From an uncultured Bacteroidota bacterium (GTDB lineage Bacteria > Bacteroidota > Bacteroidia > Chitinophagales > Saprospiraceae): DNA of 64,000 nucleotides. Of this stretch, positions 37,294 to 44,921 are shown piece after piece. The first letter of the stretch is position 1; each line of letters starts with the position of its first letter. Made by a program: the position numbers and the translations under genes. The notes below the pieces were generated by a model. That model was not told where the DNA came from and did no database searches. It worked only from the letters and a program-made list of their open reading frames with translations. The stretch lies in the NCBI GenBank assembly GCA_937870795.1, contig CALMWS010000219.1:31422-95421 (forward strand). The letters run 5' to 3'.

Positions 37294-38239
37294 TTTTCAC
37301 CACCTCTCCCTCCAGTTCGAAGGCCAAATGGTGGGGCCATGTAATACTGGTAAGGGCTTTTTCGATGTCATCCTTTACCACATGACCTGTATGTTTGACT
37401 CCAATAATCAATGAAGGTTCAATCTCTACCTTAACTCCGTAAATGATTTCTATCTCTCTGATCACATTTTGCAATGATTCATTTTCAAATGCCACATAGG
37501 TCGACAGCCAATCGGGTTGCAAACTGGCCGGCAGATCAAATTGTACTTTGTGTTCGTTGTTTTCATCAAAGGCGGTTCTTTCTCCGGGAGTAAGTGTTAC
37601 CTTGTATTGTGCATAGTTTACTTTCACTTTGCCGGTATAGCAGACCACTTTGTATTGTTGACTTACTGCGTTGACATCAAAGCTGGTACCCAGTACTTCT
37701 ACTACACCCTGAGCTGATATTACGGCAAAAGGGCTGCCTTTTTCCACTTCAAAGAAAGCCCTTCCTTTCAGTTTTATTTTTCTGTCTGTCAGATAAGTCC
37801 TGGAATTGTACAACACACTGGCACCCGGTGAAAGAACTACAATGCTTTGATCAGGCAGCACATGTTCTGCGGCTTCCTGGCTTTTATTGACCAATTGGAC
37901 ATCTTCCGAAGAACTTTGCATACCTGAAATGTAAAACATGGCCACACAGGCCGCCGCTACCGATGCTGCAATCAACAATCTGCGAACCACCGAAGTGCGG
38001 GTAGTGGATTGATCAATGCGCTTCCATACCCTGGCCTTTGTCATAACGTTTGGTGCATTTTCTTTTTGAGAAAGTGCTTTGACCATCTGCTGAGCCTGCT
38101 TTATTACTTCATCCTTGTCCGGATGTTCATTGCAAAATTGGGTCCAGAAACCGGCGTTTTCATTTTTTGTAACCCATGCTACAAAACCTTCATCTGCCGT
38201 AAAGTCTTCTACATCATAATTTGTAAAATCTGGTTTCAT
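37274..38239 (-). CDS. FecR-family anti-sigma factor
   Basis: Inner-membrane regulator that holds the ECF sigma factor until the receptor signals. From the ATG at 38237-38239 (chosen because earlier ATGs overlap the upstream gene and add unrelated residues) the protein is 321 residues. An N-terminal cytoplasmic helical part (about 1-90), one membrane helix (LLIAASVAAACVAMFYISG, about 97-117), then the FecR domain (VVLSPGASVLYNSRTYL, RKIKLKGRAFFEVEKGSPFA, VLGTSFDVNA, TLTPGERTAFDE) and the C-terminal DUF4974-type domain (SLQNVIREIEIIYGVKVEIE). Domain order is standard for Bacteroidota FecR. Confidence 0.92.
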   Translation of the reverse strand: MKPDFTNYDVEDFTADEGFVAWVTKNENAGFWTQFCNEHPDKDEVIKQAQQMVKALSQKENAPNVMTKARVWKRIDQSTTRTSVVRRLLIAASVAAACVAMFYISGMQSSSEDVQLVNKSQEAAEHVLPDQSIVVLSPGASVLYNSRTYLTDRKIKLKGRAFFEVEKGSPFAVISAQGVVEVLGTSFDVNAVSQQYKVVCYTGKVKVNYAQYKVTLTPGERTAFDENNEHKVQFDLPASLQPDWLSTYVAFENESLQNVIREIEIIYGVKVEIEPSLIIGVKHTGHVVKDDIEKALTSITWPHHLAFELEGEVVKIVQKVE

Positions 38240-38246
38240 TCGAATA

Positions 38247-38708
38247 TTATTTATCAAATAGCTCATCCAGGTATTCAGTCCTGGTATTGCCGTTGTATAC
38301 AAATTTGCAGGCATCCACACTTGAGTGCATTATGCTCAGACAATTGCCTTCTTTGTCTTTGCTGTCGTCGTGAACCCTTCTCAAATAACAGTGTCCAAGT
38401 TCATGATAGATATAAAATTCTTTTTCCTGCTGGGTTGCGGTATTCCAGTAGTCCACATCTACCGAGACCACAGAAGGTGTGTTTTCATTGTGCGTACATT
38501 GAGCCACTATGTTGTTGCCGGCAATGTTAACAATGGCTCCGGAAATGTTGGATCCGTCTACGGTAAAATCCACACCTCTGGCATTTGCCTCTCTCTGAAA
38601 TGATTCAAAATATGGCAATAGTGCTGCATCGATGCTGGCTTCAGAGGCATCTTTGCCACATGACCACAAAATGAAGATCGAGCAAAACAGCAATAACCCC
38701 CTTATCAT
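38247..38708 (-). CDS. HExxH putative zinc metallopeptidase lipoprotein
   Basis: 153 residues from the ATG at 38706-38708, which gives the lipoprotein signal MIRGLLLFCSIFILWSC (Cys17). An earlier ATG at 38774 overlaps the sigma gene and is not favoured. The active-site-like motif is YHELGHCYLRRVH (His102, Glu103, His106, with His113 as third-ligand candidate), followed by CLSIMHSS, a Met-turn-like sequence. This layout recurs in small Bacteroidota putative metallopeptidases. Its position inside a sigma-FecR-receptor operon, with 38-bp and 7-bp junctions, is unusual and suggests a role in surface nutrient release or in the signalling chain (inference). Confidence 0.78.
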   Translation of the reverse strand: MIRGLLLFCSIFILWSCGKDASEASIDAALLPYFESFQREANARGVDFTVDGSNISGAIVNIAGNNIVAQCTHNENTPSVVSVDVDYWNTATQQEKEFYIYHELGHCYLRRVHDDSKDKEGNCLSIMHSSVDACKFVYNGNTRTEYLDELFDK

Positions 38709-38749
38709 TTCAATTTTTATTATAAAACGGTAGCATTGTTTTGTTGTAC

Positions 38750-39331
38750 TCATAAATGAACCGAAAATATCCATACACCAGACAAAATCAACAACAGCAC
38801 CACCATGTTTTTTCTCAGTTCTGTAATAGCTCTGTGAGCCAGATTTCTGATCGATTGATAGTTAATGCCTAATATATCACCAATTTCTTCATACGACATA
38901 TTCTGGTTGAATTTTAAATAAATCACTTCTCTTTGCCGGTCTGTGAGGGCTTTAAGAGCCAAACCAAGTTTTTCACTCTGCTGGGTTGAAGTCTCAAAAG
39001 CAACCCACTCATCTTCTCTCGACATGTCTGTATCCCTGACCAGGGAGATGTCTGCATTGAGGTTCACTTTTTTATTTTTCCGAAAATCATCGATGATGCG
39101 ATTTCTGAGTGACTTGAGCAAATACGCCCTGATTATCACCGGATCACCCAGTTTTTCCCTGCTTTCCCACACATAAACAAACAAATCGTGGATGTAGTCC
39201 CAAACCTGTTCATCGTCGGTACAAAGTTTTTTTCCAAACAAAAACAAGGCGTCAATATGCTCTTCATAGATGGTTTTCAGGCTGTTTTTGTCGCCTTTTT
39301 TAAAGCGTTGCCACAACGAGGCCTGATCCAT
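38750..39331 (-). CDS. ECF-family RNA polymerase sigma factor
   Basis: 193 residues. Region 2 is visible in VWDYIHDLFVYVWESREKLG and AYLLKSLRNRIIDDFRKNKK; region 4 in LTDRQREVIYLKFNQNMSYEEIG and ILGINYQSIRNLAHRAITEL. The C-terminus ends with a hydrophobic stretch (MVVLLLILSGVWIFSVHL), often seen in FecI-like sigmas of Bacteroidota. It heads the unit sigma-metallopeptidase-FecR-TonB receptor and is divergent from a lipoprotein gene 86 bp away, which could be part of its regulon. Confidence 0.93.
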   Translation of the reverse strand: MDQASLWQRFKKGDKNSLKTIYEEHIDALFLFGKKLCTDDEQVWDYIHDLFVYVWESREKLGDPVIIRAYLLKSLRNRIIDDFRKNKKVNLNADISLVRDTDMSREDEWVAFETSTQQSEKLGLALKALTDRQREVIYLKFNQNMSYEEIGDILGINYQSIRNLAHRAITELRKNMVVLLLILSGVWIFSVHL

Positions 39332-39417
39332 TTTAAAAATATTTTGGTTTTATTGAGTACAAAAAAAGTCAAATTGCATCATACCAACAAATATTCAATA
39401 ATTATAAAAAGTATTTT

Positions 39418-40092
39418 ATGAAGTACAGATTTTTTTTGCCGATTGCCCTTGCCATGCTATTTACATTTGCATTTACTGCATGTACCACCGATGATGGTAC
39501 AACTGACACTGAAAACTTTGTTACCTCTGCGCTCGACGATATATGTGCTGAGACAAGAACAGGTAAAAACGGATGCTTTGAGATCAACTTTCCTGTAACC
39601 GTTGTTTTTGCAGACTCCACTACACAGGAGGTAGCATCCTATGATGAAATGAAAGCCGCTTTTAAAGCCTGGAAAGAAAACAACCCCGAAATCAAAGGAA
39701 GGCCAAGAATCCAGTTTCCATACTCTGTAACCACTGAAGATGGCACCATCGTTGAAATTACTTCAACCGAAGACTTAAAAGCACTGGTTGCCGGTTGCAA
39801 AGTAGAAGGAACTGGTCATGGCCCTGGCCACGGTCCTGGTCACGGTCCTGGCCACGGTCCTGGCAATGCCCCTTGTTTCACGCTCAACTTCCCTGTGACC
39901 CTAACTACAGCCAATGGTGAAGTAACCGTTGCTGATCAGAAAGCACTTGGTGATTTGCTGAAATCATTGAAAGGAACAAAAGAAAGGCCACAGTTTGTGT
40001 ATCCGATTTCAATTACCCTGGAAGATGGCACCGTACAAACCATCAACTCAGCAGAAGAACTGAAGGCAGCAAAAGAAGCCTGCAGAGGTTAA
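39418..40092 (+). CDS. lipoprotein with two repeated domains joined by a GHGP-repeat linker
   Basis: 224 residues, not assigned to a known family. Lipoprotein signal with lipobox FTAC (Cys21). Two homologous domains are seen: residues about 52-127 (CFEINFPVTVVFADSTTQEV to LKALVAGCK) and about 152-223 (CFTLNFPVTLTTANGEVTV to LKAAKEACRG). Each begins with Cys-Phe, contains FPVT, a middle RPxxxFPY/VYP segment and EDGTxxxI, and ends with Cys, so each probably closes with one disulfide. Between them lies a (GHGP) repeat with four histidines that could bind metal. It faces the ECF sigma operon and is followed by a strong terminator. Possible surface or periplasmic ligand-binding protein (inference). 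Confidence 0.75.
   Translation: MKYRFFLPIALAMLFTFAFTACTTDDGTTDTENFVTSALDDICAETRTGKNGCFEINFPVTVVFADSTTQEVASYDEMKAAFKAWKENNPEIKGRPRIQFPYSVTTEDGTIVEITSTEDLKALVAGCKVEGTGHGPGHGPGHGPGHGPGNAPCFTLNFPVTLTTANGEVTVADQKALGDLLKSLKGTKERPQFVYPISITLEDGTVQTINSAEELKAAKEACRG
39814..39861 (+). repeat. four 12-bp tandem repeats encoding GHGP
   Basis: Units GGTCATGGCCCT, GGCCACGGTCCT, GGTCACGGTCCT and GGCCACGGTCCT in frame inside the lipoprotein gene. Unit number could vary between strains by slippage without breaking the frame. Confidence 0.85.
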
Positions 40093-40120
40093 AAATTTAG
40101 TTTTATAGAAGGTCTTTGGT

Positions 40121-40150
40121 CCGGGCAGAGCAGTTCTGCCCGGATTTTTT
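40121..40150 (+). terminator. intrinsic terminator
   Basis: Stem CCGGGCAGA / TCTGCCCGG (9 bp, loop GCAGT) followed by ATTTTTTG. It ends the GHGP-linker lipoprotein gene 28 bp downstream of the stop. Confidence 0.85.
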
Positions 40151-40197
40151 GTTTAAACCCGAGTCGTTGTTGTTTGTTATCCTATTAAATCATTGGG

Positions 40198-41103
40198 ATG
40201 AAAACGATTTTTATTGCCGGAGGCTCCGGTTTGATTGGCAGCCACCTTGCTCAAAGATTGAAAAATAATTACCGCGTATATGTTCTTACCAGAAATCCAC
40301 AGCCGGATCGTGATGGCGTTTCTTTTCTCCAATGGAAGCCAGAAGACGCCCAAATTTCAGGATCACCCATAACACCAGACATCATCATCAATCTTGCAGG
40401 GGCCGGCATAGCAGACAGCCGGTGGACCGATGCGAGAAAAGAATTGTTGATACGATCAAGGGTGGCACCAGCACTGGGTCTGGCTACCTGGCTCAATGAG
40501 CATAAAATATGCCCCGAATTATATATCGGAGCCTCTGCCATTGGGTATTATGGTGATCGGGGCAATGAAATCCTTGATGAAAGCAGTGCCGGGGGTGAGG
40601 GCTTCCTCAATGCCAGTGTAAGTGCCTGGGAATCTGCTCACACATCCGTAGGCGCTCATCGAAGTGTGCTTTTGCGCATTGGCATCGTTCTTTCCACCCG
40701 GGGCGGTGCTCTTCCCAAAATGATGCTCACGGTGCCCTGGCTCCGTTTGTTGTCCTATTTTGGCAGGGGTAAACAAATGCAATCCTGGATACATATAGAC
40801 GATCTGTGTAGCATTTTTGAGCGTTGCATTGAAGATAAAACTTACCATGGTACCATCAATGCAGTTTCTCCATCGGCCTTGAGCAACAGGCACATGATTG
40901 GTGAGATCAAAAAAGCACTGCCCTTTTTCACGTGGGTTGCACCGGTACCTGCTTTTGTATTAAAATGGCTATTGGGTGAAATGTCACACGTGGTTTTGGA
41001 CAGTACCCGGGTTTTACCGGCTTTTTTGATGCAAAAGGGCTTCTCATTTGCATTTCCATCGCTCAGACAAGCCATTGAAGACCTAAGATCACGCAAGGTT
41101 TAA
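40198..41103 (+). CDS. TIGR01777-family NAD(P)-dependent epimerase (SDR39U1-like)
   Basis: 301 residues of the extended short-chain dehydrogenase type. It starts with the Rossmann motif TIFIAGGSGLIGSHLAQRL, has INLAGAGIADSRWTDARKE and IGASAIGYYGDRGNEILDE (the family's YYG catalytic region), then FLNASVSAWESA, LRIGIVLSTRGGALPKMML and GRGKQMQSWIHIDDLCSIFE. These motifs are specific to the TIGR01777/YfcH group. The substrate is not established for the family. It seems monocistronic, 46 bp before the next gene, which has its own promoter element. Confidence 0.92.
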   Translation: MKTIFIAGGSGLIGSHLAQRLKNNYRVYVLTRNPQPDRDGVSFLQWKPEDAQISGSPITPDIIINLAGAGIADSRWTDARKELLIRSRVAPALGLATWLNEHKICPELYIGASAIGYYGDRGNEILDESSAGGEGFLNASVSAWESAHTSVGAHRSVLLRIGIVLSTRGGALPKMMLTVPWLRLLSYFGRGKQMQSWIHIDDLCSIFERCIEDKTYHGTINAVSPSALSNRHMIGEIKKALPFFTWVAPVPAFVLKWLLGEMSHVVLDSTRVLPAFLMQKGFSFAFPSLRQAIEDLRSRKV

Positions 41104-41125
41104 AGCCATATTCGGGGAGAAATTT

Positions 41126-41133
41126 TATCTTTG
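41126..41133 (+). promoter_or_regulatory. promoter -7 element (TATCTTTG)
   Basis: Perfect TAnnTTTG 16 bp before the ATG at 41150, so a short leader. No clear -33 element. Confidence 0.5.
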
Positions 41134-41149
41134 CCCCACAGCGTGAATT

Positions 41150-41662
41150 ATGGCTTTTAATTGGTTAAAAAATTGGATGCTTGGCAATGCAGATAAAAAA
41201 ATTGCAAGGTCAATTGTGCCGGGCGAGGCCAAATCCATAGGCGTGTTGCTGGACAATGCAGATGACACCCAACTGGCAGCGGTTCGAAGCTATTTTCAGC
41301 ATAAAGGCATTTCCTCCGATCAGTTGGAATTTCTGCTCTTTTTACCGGAAAAGCCCGTGGAGCTTCCTTCTTGCCTGTATTATCACCAGAAAGAAATCAA
41401 GTGGGCCGGTTTTGCCTTTAATGAAGACATCGCCTCCTTTCTCTCTCATACCTATGGCAAGTTGTATTACCTATTTGCCGATTTTGATATTCATCAGCAA
41501 CTTATTTTAAAACATTGCAAAGCGGCTTTCAAAACAGGCATTTACACCAAAGGGCTTGAGCCATGGTTGGACTTGACCATTGACGACCATCCGGGGGATA
41601 GTCTGGCAAAAATTAAACTCATTGATAATTGGATAGATAAAATATCATCACATGGAAAATAA
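41150..41662 (+). CDS. DUF6913-like conserved protein upstream of dapA
   Basis: 170 residues, cytoplasmic (no signal). It starts FNWLKNWMLGNADKKIA and contains SIGVLLDNADDTQLAAVRSY, WAGFAFNEDIASFLSHTYGK, YYLFADFDIHQQLILKHC and a final GLEPWLDLTID. A protein of this size and pattern commonly precedes dapA in Bacteroidota and is listed as DUF6913; that assignment is from memory and is moderate. It overlaps dapA by 11 bp, so it is coupled to lysine/diaminopimelate synthesis, but no function is known. Confidence 0.65.
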   Translation: MAFNWLKNWMLGNADKKIARSIVPGEAKSIGVLLDNADDTQLAAVRSYFQHKGISSDQLEFLLFLPEKPVELPSCLYYHQKEIKWAGFAFNEDIASFLSHTYGKLYYLFADFDIHQQLILKHCKAAFKTGIYTKGLEPWLDLTIDDHPGDSLAKIKLIDNWIDKISSHGK

Positions 41663-42548
41663 ATTCAAGGGCACCGGAGTGGCCATCATTACTCCTTTTA
41701 GAAATGGTGAAATAGATTTTGACGCCATGACCCGAATTATCGACCATGTCATTTCGGGAGGGGTAGAATACATTGTGGCGTTGGGTAGTACTGGAGAAAC
41801 CGCCACCCTTGATGCTGCCGAATCCCGAACAGTTTTGGACCATGTGATTGCTGTGGTCAACCAAAGAGTACCCATTGTAGCAGGCAACTTTGCCGGCAAC
41901 AACACCAAAGATTTGTGCAAATACATCAAATCATTTGATTTCACAGGCATTGATGCTATTTTATCTTCGAGTCCGGCTTATGTAAAACCATCTCAGGAGG
42001 GTATTTTCCAACATTACATGGCGATGGCTGAGGTAAGCCCAAGACCCATAATTTTATACAATGTACCCGGTAGAACAAGGTCCAACATGGAATGGGAAAC
42101 CACCGTCAGACTAGCCAATGCCAATCCCATCTTTATAGGAATCAAAGAGGCCTCTGGAGATTTGATCCAGGCAACAAGAATCATTAAAAACAGACCCCCT
42201 CATTTTTTTGTAACCAGCGGAGATGACGAAGTGGCAATGCCCATGGTTGCCTGCGGCGGTGAGGGTGTAATCTCAGTCATGGCCAATGCCTTCCCCTCAT
42301 CTTTTTCAGGAATGATCAGGGCTGCCCTGGCTGAAGATTTCGTAAAAGCCAGAGAACTCAACTTTCAGACCTATGACCTTCATAAGTGGTTGTACGTTGA
42401 AGGCAATCCTGTGGGCATTAAATCGGCTATGGAAATATTGGGCTTTTGTACCAATGAAGTGAGACTGCCCCTGGCCAAAATGTCTGATGCCAATTATGCC
42501 GGTCTGAAGAAAGCAGTGGAAGCGGCCATCCAGGCCCACCTCGTCTGA
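41652..42548 (+). CDS. dapA: 4-hydroxy-tetrahydrodipicolinate synthase
   Basis: Condenses pyruvate and aspartate semialdehyde, first committed step to diaminopimelate and lysine. 298 residues: GTGVAIITPFRNGEIDFDAM at the N-terminus, IVALGSTGETATLDAAE with the conserved GTTGE-type motif, PIILYNVPGRTRSNM with the catalytic tyrosine, and FIGIKEASGDL with the Schiff-base lysine. The TIM-barrel length is normal. Last gene of a two-gene unit; it converges with the gntK-gnd fusion, 2 bp apart. Confidence 0.95.
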   Translation: MENKFKGTGVAIITPFRNGEIDFDAMTRIIDHVISGGVEYIVALGSTGETATLDAAESRTVLDHVIAVVNQRVPIVAGNFAGNNTKDLCKYIKSFDFTGIDAILSSSPAYVKPSQEGIFQHYMAMAEVSPRPIILYNVPGRTRSNMEWETTVRLANANPIFIGIKEASGDLIQATRIIKNRPPHFFVTSGDDEVAMPMVACGGEGVISVMANAFPSSFSGMIRAALAEDFVKARELNFQTYDLHKWLYVEGNPVGIKSAMEILGFCTNEVRLPLAKMSDANYAGLKKAVEAAIQAHLV

Positions 42549-42550
42549 GC

Positions 42551-44437
42551 CTAGTCTTCCTCCCATGAGAAGTGAACAGATTTACCTTCGGGCTGGTCTA
42601 TCCACTTAAAAGTATGTGCTCCAAAAAAATCTCTTTGTGCCTGAATCAGGGCAGTAGTGCCGGGATAAGTAGCCACCGCATTCAAATAATTAGCCGCTGC
42701 ACTTAAAACAGAAACATCCACACCGGCCAACATACCTGCATGGACAGTGGCCACCAATGCTTTTTTCTGCTTACTTATTTTTGCTGTAAGTTGACTGTCA
42801 AATAAAACCAATGGAGATCTTTTCAAAGCATCCATGAGCCTGATCATCATACCTGATCGAATAATACAACCATTGGTCCAAATGGTAGCCAGTTGGCTCA
42901 AATTTATATCCCATCCCATTTCGATGGCAGTTTTGTGAATCAATTCAAAGCCCAGGTGGTGGTTGACCAATCTGGATAGATACAAGGCATCCTGCAATTC
43001 ATTGATGTCAAGATGCGCTTTCCTGATCCTTTTCTTTTTGATTTGTTCTGAAAAGGTTTTTCTCCACTTCCAATCGGCTGATAAAAATCGGGTGAACAAG
43101 GCCGCAACAGAAGTAGAAAAAGCGTGACCTCTTTCAATGCTGTCGAGTGCAGTCCAACCGCCGGTTCCTTTGTTGCCAGCACTGTCGTGGATTTTGTCAA
43201 TAATCCATGTGCCTTCTATCTTTGTGCCCAGTATCCGGCTTGAAATTTCCAATAGGTATGAATTGTTTTTTTTCTTGTTCCATTTGGAAAAAATTGCAGC
43301 AATTTCATCGGGTTTATAGTCAAGTGCATGCCTCAATATACCGTATACCTCGGCTATCAACTGCATTTCTGCATACTCAATGCCATTGTGGATCATTTTC
43401 ACATAATGCCCCGACCCTCCTGTTGAAATGTACGCGCAACATGGCTGGCCTTCATGATTTTTGGCAGCTACCGATTCAAGATAAGGCCTTACCAATTCAT
43501 AAGCATCTGCGGCTCCTCCTGGCATGATGGCAGGCCCAAGCCTTGCCCCTTTTTCTCCTCCGGAAATACCACAGCCTAACAGGTGAACACCTTTTTTGCT
43601 ACATAGTGTTATCCTTCTTTCTGTGTCTTTGTAATATGAGTTGCCCCCATCAATAATCACATCTCCTTTTTGAAGATGGGGCAACAATGCAGTGATCATT
43701 TCATCCACTGCTTTGCCTGCTTCCACCATGATCAGCAGCTTTCTTGGTCTCTTCAATGAGCGCACAAATTTGCCCACATCATCGTAACCCTCACAAGAAG
43801 CCAATTCTTCATACTGGGCAATGGTCTTTTGTGCAACTTTTTCTTCCAACTTTTTAACGTGTCGGTTGTAGAGCGCAAGTTTATAACCTTTGCCTGCAAA
43901 ATTACGGGCGATGCTCCTGCCCATAACGCCCATACCTGCAATGCCAAATTCCGGTTGATTCATGTGATTAATAATTGTGTTTACCAATTGAAGGGGTGAT
44001 TTTTTTATGTCGAGTTCTAGTGCATTTTCTGGTCTTTCGAGGCTGTTGAACTGGCTATCGAGCAAGGCAACGGGCATAAAGTGGCTTCTTTGTTGCATCC
44101 TTGTGCGGATGGTGGTTGCATCTCCATGCAACCAGCAAAAAAGAACGTCATTTTTCAAACCATCGGCCAGCACGGTTCTGTATTTTTTTTTGAGCGCTGA
44201 ACAGGCAATGATGACAGGCTGGTCTCTTTCTTCTTTTGCCTTTGCATTGAGTGCTTGCAACCAGGGCATACGATCAACATCTGTCAGTGCCTTTCCTTTT
44301 TTCATCTTCTCAATGTTGGCAGGGGGATGAAAATCGTCGCCATCCAAAAATGGCCACTTTGTTTTTTCCGCCAATACTTTGCCGACTGTAGTTTTACCCA
44401 CTCCACTAACACCCATGATGAAGATTGTGGGTTTCAT
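42551..44437 (-). CDS. gluconokinase / 6-phosphogluconate dehydrogenase fusion
   Basis: Bifunctional enzyme: phosphorylates gluconate and then oxidatively decarboxylates 6-phosphogluconate to ribulose 5-phosphate. From the ATG at 44435-44437 it has 628 residues. Residues 1-158 are a GntK-type kinase (GVSGVGKTTVGK P-loop, FLDGDDFHPPANIEKMKKG, ACSALKKKYR, QRSHFMP, LDSQFNSLERP). From Met159 (MNQPEFGIAGMGVMGRS) a complete 470-residue Gnd follows, with GISGGEKGARLGPAIMPGG and YVKMIHNGIEYAEMQLIAEVY. The join lies exactly at the natural Gnd start, with no linker. An upstream ATG (44482) overlaps ogt and adds 15 residues; it is less likely. Confidence 0.9.
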   Translation of the reverse strand: MKPTIFIMGVSGVGKTTVGKVLAEKTKWPFLDGDDFHPPANIEKMKKGKALTDVDRMPWLQALNAKAKEERDQPVIIACSALKKKYRTVLADGLKNDVLFCWLHGDATTIRTRMQQRSHFMPVALLDSQFNSLERPENALELDIKKSPLQLVNTIINHMNQPEFGIAGMGVMGRSIARNFAGKGYKLALYNRHVKKLEEKVAQKTIAQYEELASCEGYDDVGKFVRSLKRPRKLLIMVEAGKAVDEMITALLPHLQKGDVIIDGGNSYYKDTERRITLCSKKGVHLLGCGISGGEKGARLGPAIMPGGAADAYELVRPYLESVAAKNHEGQPCCAYISTGGSGHYVKMIHNGIEYAEMQLIAEVYGILRHALDYKPDEIAAIFSKWNKKKNNSYLLEISSRILGTKIEGTWIIDKIHDSAGNKGTGGWTALDSIERGHAFSTSVAALFTRFLSADWKWRKTFSEQIKKKRIRKAHLDINELQDALYLSRLVNHHLGFELIHKTAIEMGWDINLSQLATIWTNGCIIRSGMMIRLMDALKRSPLVLFDSQLTAKISKQKKALVATVHAGMLAGVDVSVLSAAANYLNAVATYPGTTALIQAQRDFFGAHTFKWIDQPEGKSVHFSWEED

Positions 44438-44438
44438 T

Positions 44439-44921
44439 TCAAAACAGGGAGGTTTGAATGGCAAAGGCTCCGGGGTTTTCATGGTTGAGCAAATATCGCT
44501 TCATTGCCAGGCCCAAAGCATAGCCTGTAAGGGAGCCATCGCTGCCTATCACCCGGTGACAGGGCACAATGATGGGTATTGGATTTTTGCCATTGGCGAG
44601 TCCCACTGCGCGCGTGTGCTTTTCTGTGCCAACTATTAAGGCCAAATCCAGATAAGAAATGGTTTTGCCATATGGTATTTGCGTCAATGCCGTCCATACT
44701 TTTTGCTGAAACGGACTGGCTTCCTGAAAATCAATCTCCACGTCAAAACTCTTCAGCGCACCTTTGAAATAAGCCTGCAACTGCGCTACCACCTCGATTA
44801 AAAGAGCGTTGGGCTGGTCTTCAACAATGCCAGTGGCCAGGGTTATGCGCTGCAAACCCATTTGACTGGCTTCCAGGTACAAACGCCCAACGGGGCTAAT
44901 ACAACTAGTGACGTACTTCAT
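44439..44921 (-). CDS. ogt: methylated-DNA--protein-cysteine methyltransferase
   Basis: Suicide repair of O6-methylguanine. From the ATG at 44919-44921 (MKYVTSCISPVGRLYLEAS) it is 160 residues, the normal Ogt size; an upstream ATG at 45017 would overlap the preceding gene by over 100 bp. Motifs: FQQKVWTALTQIPYGKTISY, the DNA-binding VGLANGKNPIPIIVPCHRVI with the acceptor Cys in PCHRV, and GSLTGYALGLAMKRYLLNHE. Overlaps the M90-like gene by 17 bp and abuts the kinase-Gnd fusion. No reason for the grouping is evident. Confidence 0.95.
   Translation of the reverse strand: MKYVTSCISPVGRLYLEASQMGLQRITLATGIVEDQPNALLIEVVAQLQAYFKGALKSFDVEIDFQEASPFQQKVWTALTQIPYGKTISYLDLALIVGTEKHTRAVGLANGKNPIPIIVPCHRVIGSDGSLTGYALGLAMKRYLLNHENPGAFAIQTSLF

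Noticed and set aside
38240-38320. Longer FecR start at 38320
   Set aside because: It overlaps the metallopeptidase gene by over 70 bp and adds residues unlike FecR; the ATG at 38237-38239 fits the family.
39814-39861. Short regular repeats that might suggest a CRISPR array
   Set aside because: Units are 12 bp with no spacers and lie in frame inside a coding gene, encoding GHGP.
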